Below, in pieces: positions 62,474-64,000 of a stretch of 64,000 nucleotides of DNA. The position numbers and the translations under genes are program-made. Position 1 is the stretch's first letter. Every line of letters starts with the position of its first letter. Source of the stretch: Pelagibacterium montanilacus (GTDB lineage: Bacteria > Pseudomonadota > Alphaproteobacteria > Rhizobiales > Devosiaceae); the NCBI RefSeq assembly GCF_003992665.1, contig NZ_RZMX01000051.1, positions 77,794 through 141,793 of the forward strand, given 5' to 3'. Under the pieces are notes generated by a model. The model was not told where the DNA came from. It did not search any database and saw only the letters and a list, made by a program, of their open reading frames with translations.

Positions 62474-64000
62474 GCGGGCCGAAGCGGATCTACACCATCG
62501 CGCCCCATGCACGGTTTGCCCGGACGCTGGCCACCGCGCTTCTGGACGGACGGCTATTGCCGGACTGGCCGCGCGAGGGGCCGTTCTGGCTGGCGGACGT
62601 GACCCTTTACCTGCCCACCCAGCGCTCCCGCGAAGCGGTGGCCCAGGCGCTGATCGGGGCGATGGGCGCCGACCCGCTGCTTTTGCCGGACCTGCGGGCG
62701 CTGGGGGGCGAGGATCCTCTCGCCGAGCCCTTCGTGCCCCCCTATGACGCGGTGGCCCTGCCCCCGCCGCTGGGACGGATGCGCCGGCTGATGCTGCTTG
62801 CCCAGCTCACCGAACGCTGGCTGGCCGCCCAGCAGGGCACGCCGTTTTCCGCGCCGGGGGCCGGGGGACACACCGGGGCGCCCCATGCGGGGGAAGTGCT
62901 GGCGCTGGCGCGCTCGCTGGGCACGCTGATCGACGATTTTCTCGTGGCGCGGCGGGACGGGTTTACCCTGGCTGCGATCGAGGACGCCCAGCTCGCCGCC
63001 CAGCAGCAGGAAAGCCTGAGCTTTGTGACCTTCGTTCTCGAGAACTGGCCTGCCGTGCTCGAGGCCGAGGGGGCGATCGAGGCGGCCGAGCGCACCAATC
63101 TGATGCTGGACCGGCAGGCCGAGGCGCTGGCGGCGATTCACGGCGACAAGCCCGTGATCGTGGCCGGCTCGACCGGTTCGATGCCGGCCACCGCCGGGCT
63201 GATGGCGGCGGTGGCGCGGCTGGCGCGCGGGGCGATCGTGGTGCCCGGGCTCGATACGCAGCTTGACGGGCAGGCCCACCAGGCGCTGCTCGAGGAGCGC
63301 AACGCGCCCCATGGCCATCCGCAATACGGCCTTGCGCGCCTGATGCGGCGGCTGGGCACGCCCCCCGCCACGGTCATCGAGCTCGCCAGGGGCGAGGACA
63401 CGCGCACGCGGGTGCTGAACGGGGCGCTGGCGCTGGCCGAGGATACGGCGCGCTGGCGCGCGGTGCGGGCGGAGATCGGGCCCGAGGCCATGGGCGCGGC
63501 GGTGGCGCAGATGAGCATTTTAGGCGCGCGCACGCCCGACCTCGAAGCCCGGGCGATCGCCTTGGCGGTGCGGGCCCGGCTGGCCGCAGGCGGAGACGCC
63601 GCGGTAATCGCCCCCGACCAGACGCTGGCCCGGCGCATCGCCGCAGAACTCGACCGCTTCGGGATCGAGACCGACGACGCTGCGGGCACGCCGCTGGCGC
63701 GGTCCGAAGCGGGACGGCTGGTGCGCCAGATCGTGACGCTGGTCACGGGCGGATATGGCGCGGTGGACCTCGTGGCGCTGTTGCGCAACCGCCATGTGCG
63801 GCTGGGGCTGGGCCGAAGCGCGGTGGCCAGCGCCACGCTGGCGCTGGATCTGGGCGTGTTGCGCGGCCAACGGCCCGCGCCCGGGCTCGAGGGGCTGAGG
63901 GGCGGGCTCAAGGCCAATCTCGATCGCACCACGTCGCGTCCGGCCAGACGGCTGGACGCGGGCGAAGCCGAGGTTGTGAGCGTGCTGCTCGCGCGGCTTG
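62470..64000 (+). CDS. addB: Double-strand break repair protein AddB, 3' end outside window
   Basis: The first 510 residues of AddB, the partner of AddA in the helicase-nuclease that processes double-strand ends before recombination. The start TIAPHARFARTLATALLDG and PTQRSREAVAQALIG, the EVLALARSLGTLIDDF segment and later VIVAGSTGSMPATAGLMAAVARL are typical of alphaproteobacterial AddB. The nuclease domain with its Fe-S cysteines would be beyond base 64000. It overlaps the upstream gene (ATGA). No other product reads through this end of the window. Confidence 0.9.
   Translation, partial: MSGPKRIYTIAPHARFARTLATALLDGRLLPDWPREGPFWLADVTLYLPTQRSREAVAQALIGAMGADPLLLPDLRALGGEDPLAEPFVPPYDAVALPPPLGRMRRLMLLAQLTERWLAAQQGTPFSAPGAGGHTGAPHAGEVLALARSLGTLIDDFLVARRDGFTLAAIEDAQLAAQQQESLSFVTFVLENWPAVLEAEGAIEAAERTNLMLDRQAEALAAIHGDKPVIVAGSTGSMPATAGLMAAVARLARGAIVVPGLDTQLDGQAHQALLEERNAPHGHPQYGLARLMRRLGTPPATVIELARGEDTRTRVLNGALALAEDTARWRAVRAEIGPEAMGAAVAQMSILGARTPDLEARAIALAVRARLAAGGDAAVIAPDQTLARRIAAELDRFGIETDDAAGTPLARSEAGRLVRQIVTLVTGGYGAVDLVALLRNRHVRLGLGRSAVASATLALDLGVLRGQRPAPGLEGLRGGLKANLDRTTSRPARRLDAGEAEVVSVLLARL

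Overview
The window is one stretch of GC-rich chromosome from an alphaproteobacterium, most likely Hyphomicrobiales (Rhizobiales) and perhaps close to Devosiaceae. Four things suggest this: the lnt/metK and trmB-rimP-nusA-ylxR-infB translation loci, a DivL-type kinase homologue whose phospho-acceptor histidine is tyrosine, intergenic repeats of the kind common in Rhizobiales, and CtrA/GANTC-like sites. The genus is an inference; no rRNA or tRNA gene is visible. No prophage, transposase, CRISPR array or toxin-antitoxin pair was found.

Layout. 1-3.8 kb: end of a ribokinase gene, a probable outer-membrane barrel protein, an XRE regulator, a small secreted protein and MmcB. 3.8-6.1 kb (minus): ureG, ureF, ureE and a MliC-like secreted protein. 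6.1-8.0 kb: azlCD flanked by repeats. 8.0-10.9 kb (minus): metK and lnt. 11.2-21.3 kb (plus): a complete urea uptake and hydrolysis operon, urtABCDE-ureDA-ureJ-ureBC, preceded by a textbook sigma-54 promoter and an NtrC-like palindrome. 21.3-22.4 kb: a gene-free cluster of REP-like repeats. 22.4-28.8 kb: trmB, rimP, nusA, ylxR, infB and a strong terminator. 28.9-33.0 kb: a secreted protein, a visibly AT-richer orphan gene, a RibD-like reductase, a PPOX flavoprotein and an alpha/beta hydrolase. 33.0-41.1 kb: infC (AUU start), a chemotaxis receptor, rpmI, rplT, pheS, a secreted protein and pheT. 41-53 kb: O-antigen-ligase-like protein, trhO, GNAT, DUF72, MscS channel, SelW-like protein, lepA, CHAD and extensin-like proteins. 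52.2-57.2 kb: a saccharopine dehydrogenase/Lrp divergent pair and a FAH/IlvD-Edd divergent pair that looks like sugar-acid catabolism. 57.2-64 kb: a LytTR/DUF2306 divergent pair, then divL-tsaE-murU-like-addB, an overlapping cluster cut by the window end.

How it works together. Under nitrogen limitation NtrC and sigma-54 would switch on UrtABCDE to import urea. UreABC hydrolyses it, and UreD, UreF, UreG and UreE load the nickel. The accessory genes ureEFG lie 15 kb away on the opposite strand. One inversion, with endpoints in the repeat tracts near 6.1-8.0 kb and 21.3-22.4 kb, would restore both a co-oriented urease locus and the usual lnt-metK-trmB-rimP order. This predicted inversion is the most interesting structural feature of the window. 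No convincing new multi-gene system was found; the less explained items are the repeat families, a coupled small reading frame between urtB and urtC, and the AT-rich orphan gene at 29.8 kb.
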